The notes: a model not told the origin generated them from the letters alone. A stretch of 6,499 nucleotides of DNA from Methanosarcina sp. (GCA_017883485.1 JADGNM010000151.1:1-6499), one strand, 5' to 3'; shown: positions 1 through 6,253, numbered from the stretch's first letter. Numbers and translations are program-made.

Positions 1-66
1 TAAATAAGTTTCCAAAAGTAATTTTTTTTAAAAAAGGGGTATTTAATACTTTTAATCAAGTTTTAA

Positions 67-122
67 AGCCTTAATCAAGAGATTGGCAAAGGCTCAATTC
101 ATTCCTTTTTGTTCCTTTTTTG
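67..122 (+). terminator. possible terminator of a gene left of the window
   Basis: A weak inverted repeat AGCCTT (67-72) / AAGGCT (89-94) is followed by two tandem copies of TTCCTTTTT (102-110 and 112-120). Archaeal terminators are mainly runs of T with or without a hairpin, so two T-runs in a row fit. A 9-base direct repeat TTAATCAAG (52-60 and 71-79) overlaps the hairpin. No upstream coding end is visible in the window, so the call rests on this structure alone. Confidence 0.3.
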
Positions 123-420
123 TTAATTGAACTCAAGATTATTTCTCAGAGAAACAATTTTTGTTTAGACATGTTCATTGCTAATTTTCTAATTTACAAG
201 AGTATCTTTAATTACTTGCCGCTGAGTAAAAATATAGACAATTTGGACTTTCCATTATAAAACAGCTACTGGTTCATACAATGGAAGAGACCTGCATTTC
301 GTAAATAAGTGCTGTTAAATCAGCCTCGAAGATGTCAATTAGCTTTAAATAAATATCTACAGAAGGCGAGTTATTAGTCAATTTATGTTATTTATATTAT
401 ATCATTTTTCTAATATTAGT

Positions 421-440
421 CAAAACCAATATACTTATAT
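421..440 (+). promoter_or_regulatory. probable BRE/TATA promoter of the surface-protein gene
   Basis: CAAAACC (421-427) followed by ATACTTATAT (431-440) resembles an archaeal BRE plus TATA box. Transcription would then start near 460-466, giving a leader of about 50 bases before the ATG at 516. An alternative TATA-like stretch, TTTATATTATAT, lies at about 390-401. No experimental start is known to me. Confidence 0.4.
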
Positions 441-481
441 TGTTTTGTTTGTATCCCACCTTATTATTCGGAGTATTAACT

Positions 482-517
482 CATATCGCCTTTGAATTAA
501 CCATATCTCCTTTGAAT
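482..517 (+). repeat. 16-bp near-perfect direct repeat overlapping the start codon
   Basis: CATATCGCCTTTGAAT (482-497) recurs as CATATCTCCTTTGAAT (502-517), with one mismatch and a 20-base period. The second copy supplies the first two bases of the ATG at 516. The repeat occupies the place where a ribosome binding site would normally be, and no GGAGG or GGTG motif is seen there. It may be a recent slippage duplication or a protein/RNA binding site. Confidence 0.6.
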
Positions 518-2741
518 GCACGGGGGAATCACCATAAACAAGTTAATTATTTTATTGGCAACTTTTCTTGTCTTACTAGGTTCAGGGATCGGGACGGCTG
601 AGATTTTTGTCCAGCCAGGAGATTCTATACAGGCCGCGGTGAATAATGCTAATGCGACAAGTTCAGATAAGGTAATAATTTTAAAACCCGGCACCTATAC
701 CGAAAATATCAAAATAAACGCAAACAATCTCGAGATAAAGTCAGAATCCGGGAATCCCGAGACTACGATAATCAGCGCTAACAACCCAAACGATAATGTG
801 ATCTTTCTACAGCAGGTTAATAATGTTCATATTAGCGGGCTTAAGATTACTGGAGCTATGGGCAACAATTCAGGAATGTATCTGTCCAAATGTAATAACT
901 GTCTCATTGATAACAACATATTTTCAGACAACGGACATGGAATCTACGTTTTAAATTCCAAAGGAAACAAGCTCTCAAAAAATACGGCTATGTATAATCG
1001 AGAATACGGAATGGAACTTGCCAGTTCTACAGGCAACACTCTCTCTGGCAATATTGCTTCTAATAACGGCCGCAGCGTCCATTTTGGCAACTCTGACGGC
1101 AACACTCTCTCAGGCAATACTATTTCTTCAAATACTGTTTATGGTCTTTATGTCTGTCCCAGGAGTGATAATAACGTTGTTTTCAATAACTACTTTAATA
1201 ACATTGTGAATGCAGAAATTAAAAATGGGACCGGCAATGCATATAACACTGTAAAAACAGCAGGCATGAACATTGTCGGCGGACCTTTTATAGGAGGTAA
1301 CTACTGGGCAAAACCAGATGGTACCGGGTTTTCACAAACTGCAGTTGATGGGGATGGAAATGGCATTGCAGATTCCGCATATCAGTTAGAGAACAGTATT
1401 TATGCTGATAAGCTACCTCTTATATCTGCGTCCCAATCTCAGCAGTTGCTTCCGGTAGCAAATTTCAAAACGAACACCGTTAAAGGCCCAGTCCCACTTT
1501 CAGTTCAGTTTACCGATCTTTCCCAAAATGCAGCTAAGTGGAGCTGGGATTTTGACAATGACGGAAACATGGACTCTACAGACCAGAATCCGGTTCATAT
1601 GTATACTGATCCAGGAAACTATACCGCTAAGCTGACAGTAAGTAATGAAAATGGCACTAACTCTAAAATCCTAGAAATAACTGTGCAGAATGCACAAAAT
1701 GGAAATAATATTTATCCTGTGGCAGAATTCAGTGCGAGTGTTACAGGTGGCTATGCTCCTCTTTCTGTCCTGTTTACTGATCGTTCGCAGAACGCAGCAT
1801 CAAGAAGCTGGGATATTAATAATGACGGAATTGTTGATTCAACCAATGAAAGCTTTGTTCATGTGTATACTGATCCAGGAATCTATACCGCAAATCTTAC
1901 AGTAAGCAATAAATACGGAATTGCCTCAAAAACTGTTGCAATAGATGTGCAGGCAGCGAGCAGCTCTGGCGATGGCAGCAGTAGCAGTGGTAGTAGCGGA
2001 GGAAGCAGCCGCGGGAGTGGCAGCAATAGCGGTGGTGGCGGTGGTGGCTCTCCTGAGCCTCAAAGCAATGTAGGGACTAAAGAACTTTCACAGGCCTTTA
2101 TAACGAGTGGAAAAGCTACAAAGTTTGATTTCCCAAAGAATGTTACTTCTATTGTTTATGTTAGCTTCGATTCGAAGAAAACGACCGGGAAGACAACAAC
2201 CATAGTCGAGATGTTGAAAGAAAAGTCTACTTTGGTTTCGGACCCTCCTTCTGATGAAATCTACAAGTACTTAAATATCTGGGTTGGAAATAGCGGGTTT
2301 GCAACTTCAGAAAACATAGAAAATCCGGTCATATGCTTCAAGGTTGAAAAATCCTGGGTACAGGATAAAAAGATCGACCAATCTTCCATCGCCCTCAACA
2401 GATATAGTGACAAGACATGGGAGCAATTGCAAACCAGCCAGTCAGGAGAAGACGACGACTACCTTTATTACACAGCCAAAACTCCGGAATACTCATTCTT
2501 TGCAATAACAGGTAAAGTCAAGATGGGAGAAACTGCGGTAACAGATTCGAAAGATCCGCAGTCCGGGTTGGAGATCGGCAACCTTAGCAAAGAGGGTAAC
2601 AGTAGTAATAGTAATCCACTGGGTTCTGATGTTGCAAAGGCAATTGGACGTAGAGCAAGTGCAAAATCGCCAGGATTTGAGACTTTTTATGGGATAATCT
2701 TCCTGATTGCTGCTGCTTTCTTCTTTTATAAAAAGAGATAA
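516..2741 (+). CDS. Secreted surface protein: NosD-like beta-helix, two PKD domains, PGF-pre-PGF domain, PGF-CTERM-like tail
   Basis: Large exported protein of 741 residues. Residues 1-28 form a signal peptide (INKL, then a hydrophobic run ending GIGTA). Residues 30-305 are a right-handed beta-helix of the NosD/parallel-helix type, with repeats such as GNTLSGN and the usual closing segment GGNYW...DGDGNGIAD...YADKLPL. Two PKD domains follow at 313-391 (with WSWDFDNDG) and 401-479 (SWDINNDG). A Ser/Gly-rich linker (about 480-519) leads to a PGF-pre-PGF domain (about 520-667). The C-terminus has SPGF (718-721), a hydrophobic stretch and the basic end KKR, the layout of an archaeosortase-processed PGF-CTERM signal. 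From known families, such proteins lie on the cell surface, with PKD domains as spacers or adhesion modules and the helix possibly binding carbohydrate; the actual ligand is unknown. The start is the only likely ATG, because a stop codon (513-515) directly precedes it in frame, although it lacks a clear ribosome binding site. It is a single-gene unit with its own promoter and terminator. Confidence 0.92.
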   Translation: MHGGITINKLIILLATFLVLLGSGIGTAEIFVQPGDSIQAAVNNANATSSDKVIILKPGTYTENIKINANNLEIKSESGNPETTIISANNPNDNVIFLQQVNNVHISGLKITGAMGNNSGMYLSKCNNCLIDNNIFSDNGHGIYVLNSKGNKLSKNTAMYNREYGMELASSTGNTLSGNIASNNGRSVHFGNSDGNTLSGNTISSNTVYGLYVCPRSDNNVVFNNYFNNIVNAEIKNGTGNAYNTVKTAGMNIVGGPFIGGNYWAKPDGTGFSQTAVDGDGNGIADSAYQLENSIYADKLPLISASQSQQLLPVANFKTNTVKGPVPLSVQFTDLSQNAAKWSWDFDNDGNMDSTDQNPVHMYTDPGNYTAKLTVSNENGTNSKILEITVQNAQNGNNIYPVAEFSASVTGGYAPLSVLFTDRSQNAASRSWDINNDGIVDSTNESFVHVYTDPGIYTANLTVSNKYGIASKTVAIDVQAASSSGDGSSSSGSSGGSSRGSGSNSGGGGGGSPEPQSNVGTKELSQAFITSGKATKFDFPKNVTSIVYVSFDSKKTTGKTTTIVEMLKEKSTLVSDPPSDEIYKYLNIWVGNSGFATSENIENPVICFKVEKSWVQDKKIDQSSIALNRYSDKTWEQLQTSQSGEDDDYLYYTAKTPEYSFFAITGKVKMGETAVTDSKDPQSGLEIGNLSKEGNSSNSNPLGSDVAKAIGRRASAKSPGFETFYGIIFLIAAAFFFYKKR
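1032..1119 (+). repeat. DNA-level beta-helix coil repeat inside the surface-protein gene
   Basis: GGCAACACTCTCTCTGGCAAT (from 1032) recurs almost exactly from 1098, a spacing of 66 bases or 22 residues, about one turn of a parallel beta-helix. Both copies encode GNTLSGN. The near-identity at the DNA level, not just the protein level, suggests recent duplication or gene conversion of a coil. Confidence 0.6.
1452..1952 (+). repeat. Tandem PKD-domain duplication in the surface-protein gene
   Basis: Two units of about 79 codons (1452-1688 and 1716-1952) are related at both protein and DNA level. The best-kept stretch encodes YTDPGxYTAxLTVSN in both (about 1602-1650 and 1866-1914), with only a few base changes. 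The second unit has lost the aromatic of the WDF core (WDI) and one Trp of WSW (RSW). The pair appears to have arisen by internal tandem duplication. Confidence 0.75.
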
Positions 2742-2744
2742 ATT

Positions 2745-2788
2745 CAGGAAATAAAAACAAATCCAGGAAATAAAAAACCAGGAATTAA
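2745..2788 (+). repeat. Short CAGGAAATAAAAA repeats after the surface-protein gene
   Basis: CAGGAAATAAAAA begins at 2745 and again at 2764, and a shortened copy, CAGGAATTAA, begins at 2779. They lie between the stop codon and the terminator hairpin, so they would form part of the 3' untranslated region. Their function is not evident. Confidence 0.5.
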
Positions 2789-2831
2789 GTAAGGATAGTG
2801 ATGGGAAGTATTAAATAAAAGATATTGGAGC

Positions 2832-2861
2832 GAGGGTTTTAAACCCTCATTTTCTTTTTTT
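2832..2861 (+). terminator. Terminator of the surface-protein gene
   Basis: GAGGGT (2832-2837) and ACCCTC (2843-2848) form a perfect 6-bp stem with a 5-base loop, followed by a T-rich tail to 2861. It sits 90 bases after the stop codon of the surface-protein gene. This is the clearest hairpin-plus-T structure for that transcript. Confidence 0.75.
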
Positions 2862-2917
2862 GCAGATTTTGCCGGGGTAAGCAAACAGAGTAAACTGGCA
2901 TTCTTGCCTATTGTTTT

Positions 2918-2936
2918 AAAGAATACTTATTTATAT
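2918..2936 (+). promoter_or_regulatory. Orphan BRE/TATA promoter-like element
   Basis: AAAGAA (2918-2923) followed by CTTATTTATAT (2926-2936) matches the archaeal BRE/TATA pattern. Transcription would start near 2958-2962. No real gene follows: the nearest ATG (2988) opens a frame of only nine codons, MTMGERLFQ. The element lies downstream of a terminator, so it would start an independent transcript. Confidence 0.4.
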
Positions 2937-2959
2937 CAGGATATTATTATAATGACTTC

Positions 2960-3214
2960 CACAGGGGGGTACTCCTAAAGAATTTTCATGACGATGGGTG
3001 AAAGATTATTTCAATGATCAATAATGATATTTTGAAAGTCGATCTTAAAATTATCCTTTTTCGGAAATTATGTGTCTACAGTGCTCGAAAATAAATATTT
3101 CAGTCAAAATCTCCTTCCATCAGGATTGTTCCTGACTGAGTAAAAGACATTCGAATTATCCGCAATAGATAATCGTATATTCAGGCTTTATTTAAAGCTG
3201 TTTTGGGCTTTTTT
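2960..3214 (+). ncRNA. Candidate structured non-coding RNA between an orphan promoter and a terminator-like hairpin
   Basis: The interval is bounded by the TATA element at 2926-2936 and a T6 hairpin at 3194-3214. Inside are TCAGGA/TCCTGA (3120-3125/3130-3135, perfect, 4-base loop), ATTATC/GATAAT (3155-3160/3168-3173) and GCTTTA/TAAAGC (3185-3190/3193-3198). I recognise no known RNA family. The ends are guesses, and small inverted repeats also arise by chance in AT-rich DNA. Confidence 0.22.
3194..3214 (+). terminator. Possible terminator with an alternative upstream pairing
   Basis: AAAGC (3194-3198) can pair with GCTTT (3207-3211), and the 3' arm merges into a T6 run (3209-3214). The same AAAGC can instead pair with the upstream GCTTT at 3185-3189, giving two mutually exclusive hairpins. 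This is the layout of an attenuator, but the stems are short and partly AT. Confidence 0.3.
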
Positions 3215-3368
3215 CGAAAATTTAGGACTTCTTATTGCTCTGATGTTTTCTCTACTTCATAGATGTAAACTCTAAGACTTAAATTTAACCCGGCCCTTGG
3301 CAGGAACTTGTTGAATCAATTTTCCTTTGAGTATATATCTTACCCAATAATGATAGACGACAGGAATT

Positions 3369-3386
3369 CCGAAAGGCTTATATATT
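3369..3386 (+). promoter_or_regulatory. Strong archaeal BRE/TATA promoter-like element
   Basis: CCGAAA (3369-3374) is followed at the right spacing by CTTATATATT (3377-3386), very close to the promoter pattern of methanogens (CGAAA then TTTATATA). Transcription should start about 3404-3410. The GAGGAGGT at 3392-3399 looks like a ribosome binding site but would lie upstream of that start and so outside the RNA. No good gene follows until 3961, so this promoter would make either a non-coding RNA or a leader of about 550 bases for the 122-residue ORF and the flippase. Confidence 0.55.
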
Positions 3387-3582
3387 TAGTCGAGGAGGTA
3401 CTTTATAGAAAATTGAGAGGATCTATAAAAAATATTCAAAAAGTGAATTACTCTCAAGTTTTCAGAATACATACAATTCAAGATTGCTCTCTACCAATGA
3501 GATAGCTAATTGATTACGAACGCTTGTGGAGTTTAATAGACTCGATGAGCTTTGTAAGCAGAATTAGCGCAAAAATGGACTA

Positions 3583-3609
3583 GCTTCGAGAAATATACTT
3601 TTCCGAAGC
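3583..3609. repeat. Inverted repeat GCTTCG/CGAAGC
   Basis: GCTTCG (3583-3588) and CGAAGC (3604-3609) form a 6-bp stem around a 15-base AT-rich interior. It lies in the presumed leader downstream of the 3378 TATA box. It could be part of a leader RNA structure; no role is evident. Confidence 0.35.
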
Positions 3610-3616
3610 GAATCGA

Positions 3617-3668
3617 ACAAAAAATAAATAAATGCAGGCTCAGGGGGGTCAAACCCAGATCCGCCTGC
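3617..3668 (-). terminator. Possible minus-strand terminator hairpin
   Basis: GCAGGC (3634-3639) pairs with GCCTGC (3663-3668), and an inner GGGT/ACCC stem (3646-3649/3653-3656) stacks inside. Read on the minus strand, this GC-rich hairpin is followed by a T-rich tail (complement of the A-rich 3617-3633). That fits termination of a leftward transcript crossing the repeat block 3676-3941, though no leftward gene is recognised. On the plus strand it is simply a stable hairpin. Confidence 0.3.
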
Positions 3669-3675
3669 TTCCATA

Positions 3676-3941
3676 ACTCAATCCAGAATCCTACCCAGGA
3701 TTCTCACTTACAACCCATAAGGACCCTACCCGGAGTCCAACTCAATATCTCAACCTGCGATCCAAAAGAGTCCTCCCGGATTTAACCTAAAATCCGATTT
3801 TGGATATGTTCCAGACTCAACTCAAGACCATATCTGAAGTCAGGATAAATCCGAAGTCAGGACATAGCCCAGGATTCACCTCAAACTCAACCTGCGGAGA
3901 CTGACCCGGGATCCAATCGAAGATCTAACTCCGATCCAATC
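3676..3941. repeat. C-rich block of degenerate repeats and small hairpins
   Basis: The plus strand here is C- and A-rich, unlike the AT-rich spacer around it. A motif like CCTACCCAGGATTC recurs with changes at about 3690, 3725, 3772, 3866 and 3904. Three copies form hairpins with an ACCC- or TCCC-containing loop: 3685-3704 (8 bp, perfect), 3721-3738 and 3768-3783. Exact direct repeats are CTCAACCTGCG (3749-3759, 3886-3896), GAAGTCAGGA (3836-3845, 3853-3862) and GATCCAATC (3910-3918, 3933-3941). No frame is open across it. It may be a structured leader, a protein-binding array or an old repeat element. Confidence 0.55.
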
Positions 3942-3960
3942 CAAACGGTCGTATGAAATC

Positions 3961-4329
3961 ATGCAGATTACTAATGAGAAACCCCAGATAGACCTTGTCA
4001 TCGATGCTCACATACGGGCAAACGGACAAGAAATTGAACAAAAAGACAGATACAACGAAGCATTTGAAATCTATAGCTGTCTTAGAGAATTTGGGACAGC
4101 TAATTTTGAAACCCAAAATCCAGAAGTGAAATATCTCATCTCGTTCAATACCAGTTCCCTATATGGTAATTCATGTAAAGCTGTCGAATCAGGCTTAAAT
4201 TATCTGCGGAGTGCAGAGAATAATTCCTCAAACTTAAAGCCTGAGTTGACCGAGGCTGGTTTACAAATAGTCGTTGGCTGGACAGCAGAACCCTGGTTTT
4301 GTCCGTTAGTCCGGGAAGATTGGAACTGA
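3961..4329 (+). CDS. Hypothetical protein, 122 residues, upstream of the flippase
   Basis: I do not recognise this protein. It has no signal peptide or membrane segment. Residues 30-45 (RYNEAFEIYSCLREFG) and 55-88 look helical and faintly resemble tetratricopeptide-type helix pairs. The C-terminal end is rich in Trp (WTAEPWFCPLVREDWN), and there are three Cys. The ATG at 3961 is the only usable start, because the frame is open upstream only to 3868 and offers no ATG, GTG or TTG there; no clear ribosome binding site precedes it. The stop is 21 bases before the flippase ATG in the same direction, so the two are probably cotranscribed. It may be a fragment of a larger decayed gene, since neither end looks like a full domain and the next gene is itself broken. 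Translation is uncertain. Confidence 0.5.
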   Translation: MQITNEKPQIDLVIDAHIRANGQEIEQKDRYNEAFEIYSCLREFGTANFETQNPEVKYLISFNTSSLYGNSCKAVESGLNYLRSAENNSSNLKPELTEAGLQIVVGWTAEPWFCPLVREDWN

Positions 4330-4350
4330 GTGCAGTAAAACGGTGTTAAC

Positions 4351-5891
4351 ATGTCAGTTAACGACTCGGTCAACCGGATAGTTACGGGTTCCGGTGTAAT
4401 ACTTGCAGGAACCTTTCTAGGAATGCTGTTCGACATCCTCATAAAGAGAGTGCTCACATCATACCTCTCTCCAGCGGATTTTGGAACATATTCCCTTGCA
4501 CTTACCGTAATATCAATTACAGGCGCTGTAGCAACACTCGGGCTTAACGAAGGAGTGCCCAGGTATATTGCATTTTTCAGGGGAAGCCATGAGGAACAAA
4601 AGATTCATGAATTGATAATATCAGCCATAATGATGGGCCTTTTTGCCGGCTTGCTTGCCATGCTGGTCTCCCCGGTTCTGTTTGAACATTTAGCCGGAAA
4701 AGGGTTCGATGTGCAAGGCAAAATCCTGTCCGTGGTCAAGATATTGATCTTTGCAGTTCCGTTTACAATACTCTTGAACCTGACAGTAGCAATCTATAGG
4801 GGATTTGACCGCACAAGTGTCAATATGTACTTCTATAATATCATAAGACCGATATCCCTGCTAATATTTGCTTCAGGTGCAGTGTTCCTGGGTGCATCCC
4901 TGCGTGGAGTAGTGTTTTCTGACGTGCTCTCTATGGTATTAACTTTCGGAATAATGTTAGTTTATTTCATGAGGAAACCCCCATTCAAACCTGAATTGAA
5001 TTTGAAATTTAGCGAGCCAACCAGACAGCTAATCAGGTATTCGTTTCCATTATTGATAAGCGCGACTTTAATAAACCTCATGACCTGGACAGATACCATA
5101 ATTCTTGGCTATTTTAAGTCAACCGAAGTAGTCGGGATTTACAGTGCGGTATATCCGCTCGTAGGGTTTCTGACCATGATAATAAACTCAATGGGCTATG
5201 TGTACATCCCGTAACATCAAAATTATGGGGAGAAAACAAGACTCAGTTGATTGGCCCTATCTACCAGACAATGACTAAATGGTGCTTCATGCTCACCTTC
5301 CCGATCTTTGCATTGATGTTCTTGTATCCCGAGTTTCTTCTCACGAAAATATACGGAGCACAATACGCTATCGGTGCCCCTGTCCTGCGCATCCTTGCTC
5401 TGGGATTCGTGACAAACTCGTACCTCGGATTTCGATATCACACTATAATAGCATCCGGAGATTCCGACTTCCTGATGAGATGCTCCGTAGCAAGTGCAGG
5501 AATTAATGCCCTTCTTAACTTCGTGCTTGTACCACAGTTTGGTATGGTAGGCGCAGCTACTGCATCTGCTGTATCCTTTGCATCAATAGAAGTCTTAATG
5601 ACCTTGAGGCTCTGGAAGAAGCAAAGTATGCATCCGTTTACTCCTCTGTACATGAAGTTGACCTTTATATGTGCCTTTATGGTTGTATCCATGCTAATAG
5701 CGAAAGATGCGCTTCTGCTTTCTGGATCAAGCTGGGAATGTGCAGCTTTTGTCATTGCGTATCTCTTGATTATCCGGCATGCAAAGGTACTGGATGAAGC
5801 TGAAATTAAGATGATAGCAGAGATCTTGAAGGCTATTCGTTACAATATAAGTATCCATATCCCTCGGGCACTTAGAATACATGCAGCATAG
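4351..5891 (+). pseudogene. Frameshifted polysaccharide/oligosaccharide flippase (Wzx/MOP superfamily)
   Basis: The two halves together make a 513-residue multi-pass membrane protein of the polysaccharide-export flippase family, of usual length. These proteins flip lipid-linked sugar chains across the membrane for glycosylation or exopolysaccharide. The first half (4351-5214, 287 residues) has hydrophobic segments at about 13-34, 43-64, 88-110, 124-147, 160-182, 187-206 and 228-253, and the family-typical GLNEGVPRYIAFFRG and YSFPLLISATLINLMTWTD. The second half is in the -1 frame, open from about 5208 to 5891. It continues without a gap (VTSKLWGENKTQLIGPIYQ, then TMTKWCFMLTFPIFALMFLYPEF) and supplies the remaining segments, including NFVLVPQFGMVGAATASAVS. 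A GGTG ribosome binding site (4342-4345) precedes the ATG by five bases. As written, the gene yields a protein cut at residue 287. Both halves are otherwise intact, so the break is recent, recoded or a sequencing error. Confidence 0.88.
5203..5214 (+). other. Frameshift site in the flippase (CCC-G before TAA)
   Basis: The first frame reads Tyr-Ile-Pro-stop (TAC ATC CCG TAA). Reading the same place one base back gives CCC GTA ACA TCA AAA TTA TGG, or PVTSKLW, the expected continuation in this family. The fault is equivalent to one base lost from the CCC run (5208-5210). A -1 slip of the proline tRNA from CCG to CCC would also restore the full protein, but no strong downstream hairpin is seen to support programmed slippage. 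Confidence 0.8.
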
Positions 5892-5914
5892 TTTACTTTC
5901 TGTGAGTCAGAAAG

Positions 5915-5960
5915 ACCGGCAAACATTTTTCTTCGAAAAATGCCGGTAACTTTATTTTTT
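5915..5960 (+). terminator. Terminator of the flippase transcript
   Basis: CATTTTT (5924-5930) and AAAAATG (5936-5942) form a 7-bp stem with a CTTCG loop. It is extended by ACCGG (5915-5919) and CCGGT (5943-5947) across a 4-base bulge, and a T-rich tail follows (5948-5960). It begins 24 bases after the flippase stop codon. Confidence 0.75.
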
Positions 5961-6234
5961 ACACTTTCTTCAAATAAAAATACCACAACCTCCATGTTAG
6001 TGCAAGCCTTCAGGCTATCTGAACTTTTGAAGTTTAGGATCATAAGGCTAATCCCTAATCCCCTCCTTTTCAAGGGAGGGATACAGCCGTGCACTTCATA
6101 ACGTTTTACCGCCGTTGATTCTTCAAACTAATTTATCTTTTTGAGTTGTATTAATATTGTCAAGTTTTGCTCTAGAAGTAGAATAGACTCAGGAGGTCGC
6201 TTGACTTTGCTAATTGAACTTAAACTATGAGGTT
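5961..6234. other. Non-coding spacer with small hairpins
   Basis: No gene is supported here on either strand. Small perfect inverted repeats occur: AGCCT/AGGCT (6005-6016), AACTT/AAGTT (6022-6034) and the GC-rich one at 6061-6080. The rest is AT-rich with no recognised signal. Confidence 0.55.
6061..6080. repeat. GC-rich hairpin, possibly the end of a lost IS200/IS605-type element
   Basis: CCCTCC (6061-6066) pairs with GGAGGG (6075-6080) around a short TTTTCAAG loop, and TAATCC-type sequence precedes it. Subterminal hairpins of this form flank IS200/IS605 and TnpB-type elements. No transposase or TnpB remnant is visible beside it, so this could equally be an isolated hairpin. Confidence 0.25.
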
Positions 6235-6253
6235 GTATAAGGAAGTCTTATAC
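6235..6253. repeat. Perfect 7-bp inverted repeat upstream of the intron-like sequence
   Basis: GTATAAG (6235-6241) and CTTATAC (6247-6253) form a perfect stem with a 5-base loop. It lies 14 bases before the putative 5' end of the group II intron fragment. Some group II introns (class C) insert just after hairpins, so it may mark an insertion site, but this is inference. Confidence 0.4.

Larger units (their letters stand above)
1..515. other. AT-rich intergenic region upstream of the surface-protein gene
   Basis: No open frame of useful length or with coding character is visible on either strand across these 515 bases. The stretch is very AT-rich. It contains a possible terminator (67-122), an imperfect inverted repeat TTCCATT/AATGGAA (about 250-286), a 10-base direct repeat TATTAGTCAA at 372-381 and 414-423, and TATA-like sequence before the first gene. 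The gene to the left of the window, if there is one, is not visible. Confidence 0.7.
2862..3960. other. 1.1-kb spacer without a convincing gene
   Basis: No open frame here has coding character. The longest candidate (3308-3505, TTG start, 65 residues) has a promoter-like TATA box inside it and no ribosome binding site. The region instead contains two archaeal promoter-like elements, several hairpins, a T6 terminator-like site and a repeat block, each listed separately. It could hold non-coding RNA, long leader RNA, or the remains of decayed genes. Confidence 0.6.

Noticed and set aside
2988..3017. Nine-codon frame MTMGERLFQ after the orphan promoter
   Set aside because: Too short to support without evidence of translation, and no obvious regulatory partner follows.
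3308..3505. 65-residue frame with a TTG start
   Set aside because: It has no ribosome binding site, a strong TATA box lies inside it, the product resembles nothing I know, and the region has no coding character.
3475..3520. tRNA-like D-arm on the minus strand (ATTGGTAGAGAGC)
   Set aside because: No anticodon stem, T-arm (TTCGA) or acceptor pairing follows at the right spacing, so a tRNA gene is not supported.
3634..3674. Possible tRNA 3' end (GGGTCAAACCC ... CCTGCTTCCA)
   Set aside because: The acceptor-like arms are only 23 bases apart and the T-loop does not fit, so it is a simple hairpin.
3676..3941. CRISPR array
   Set aside because: The repeats are short, degenerate and irregularly spaced, without uniform spacers or cas genes.
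4200..4457. Minus-strand 85-residue frame across the ORF/flippase junction
   Set aside because: It is the shadow of two plus-strand frames and lacks any recognisable domain.
5840..6094. Minus-strand 84-residue frame
   Set aside because: It overlaps the flippase end and the terminator hairpin, and its sequence shows no family features.
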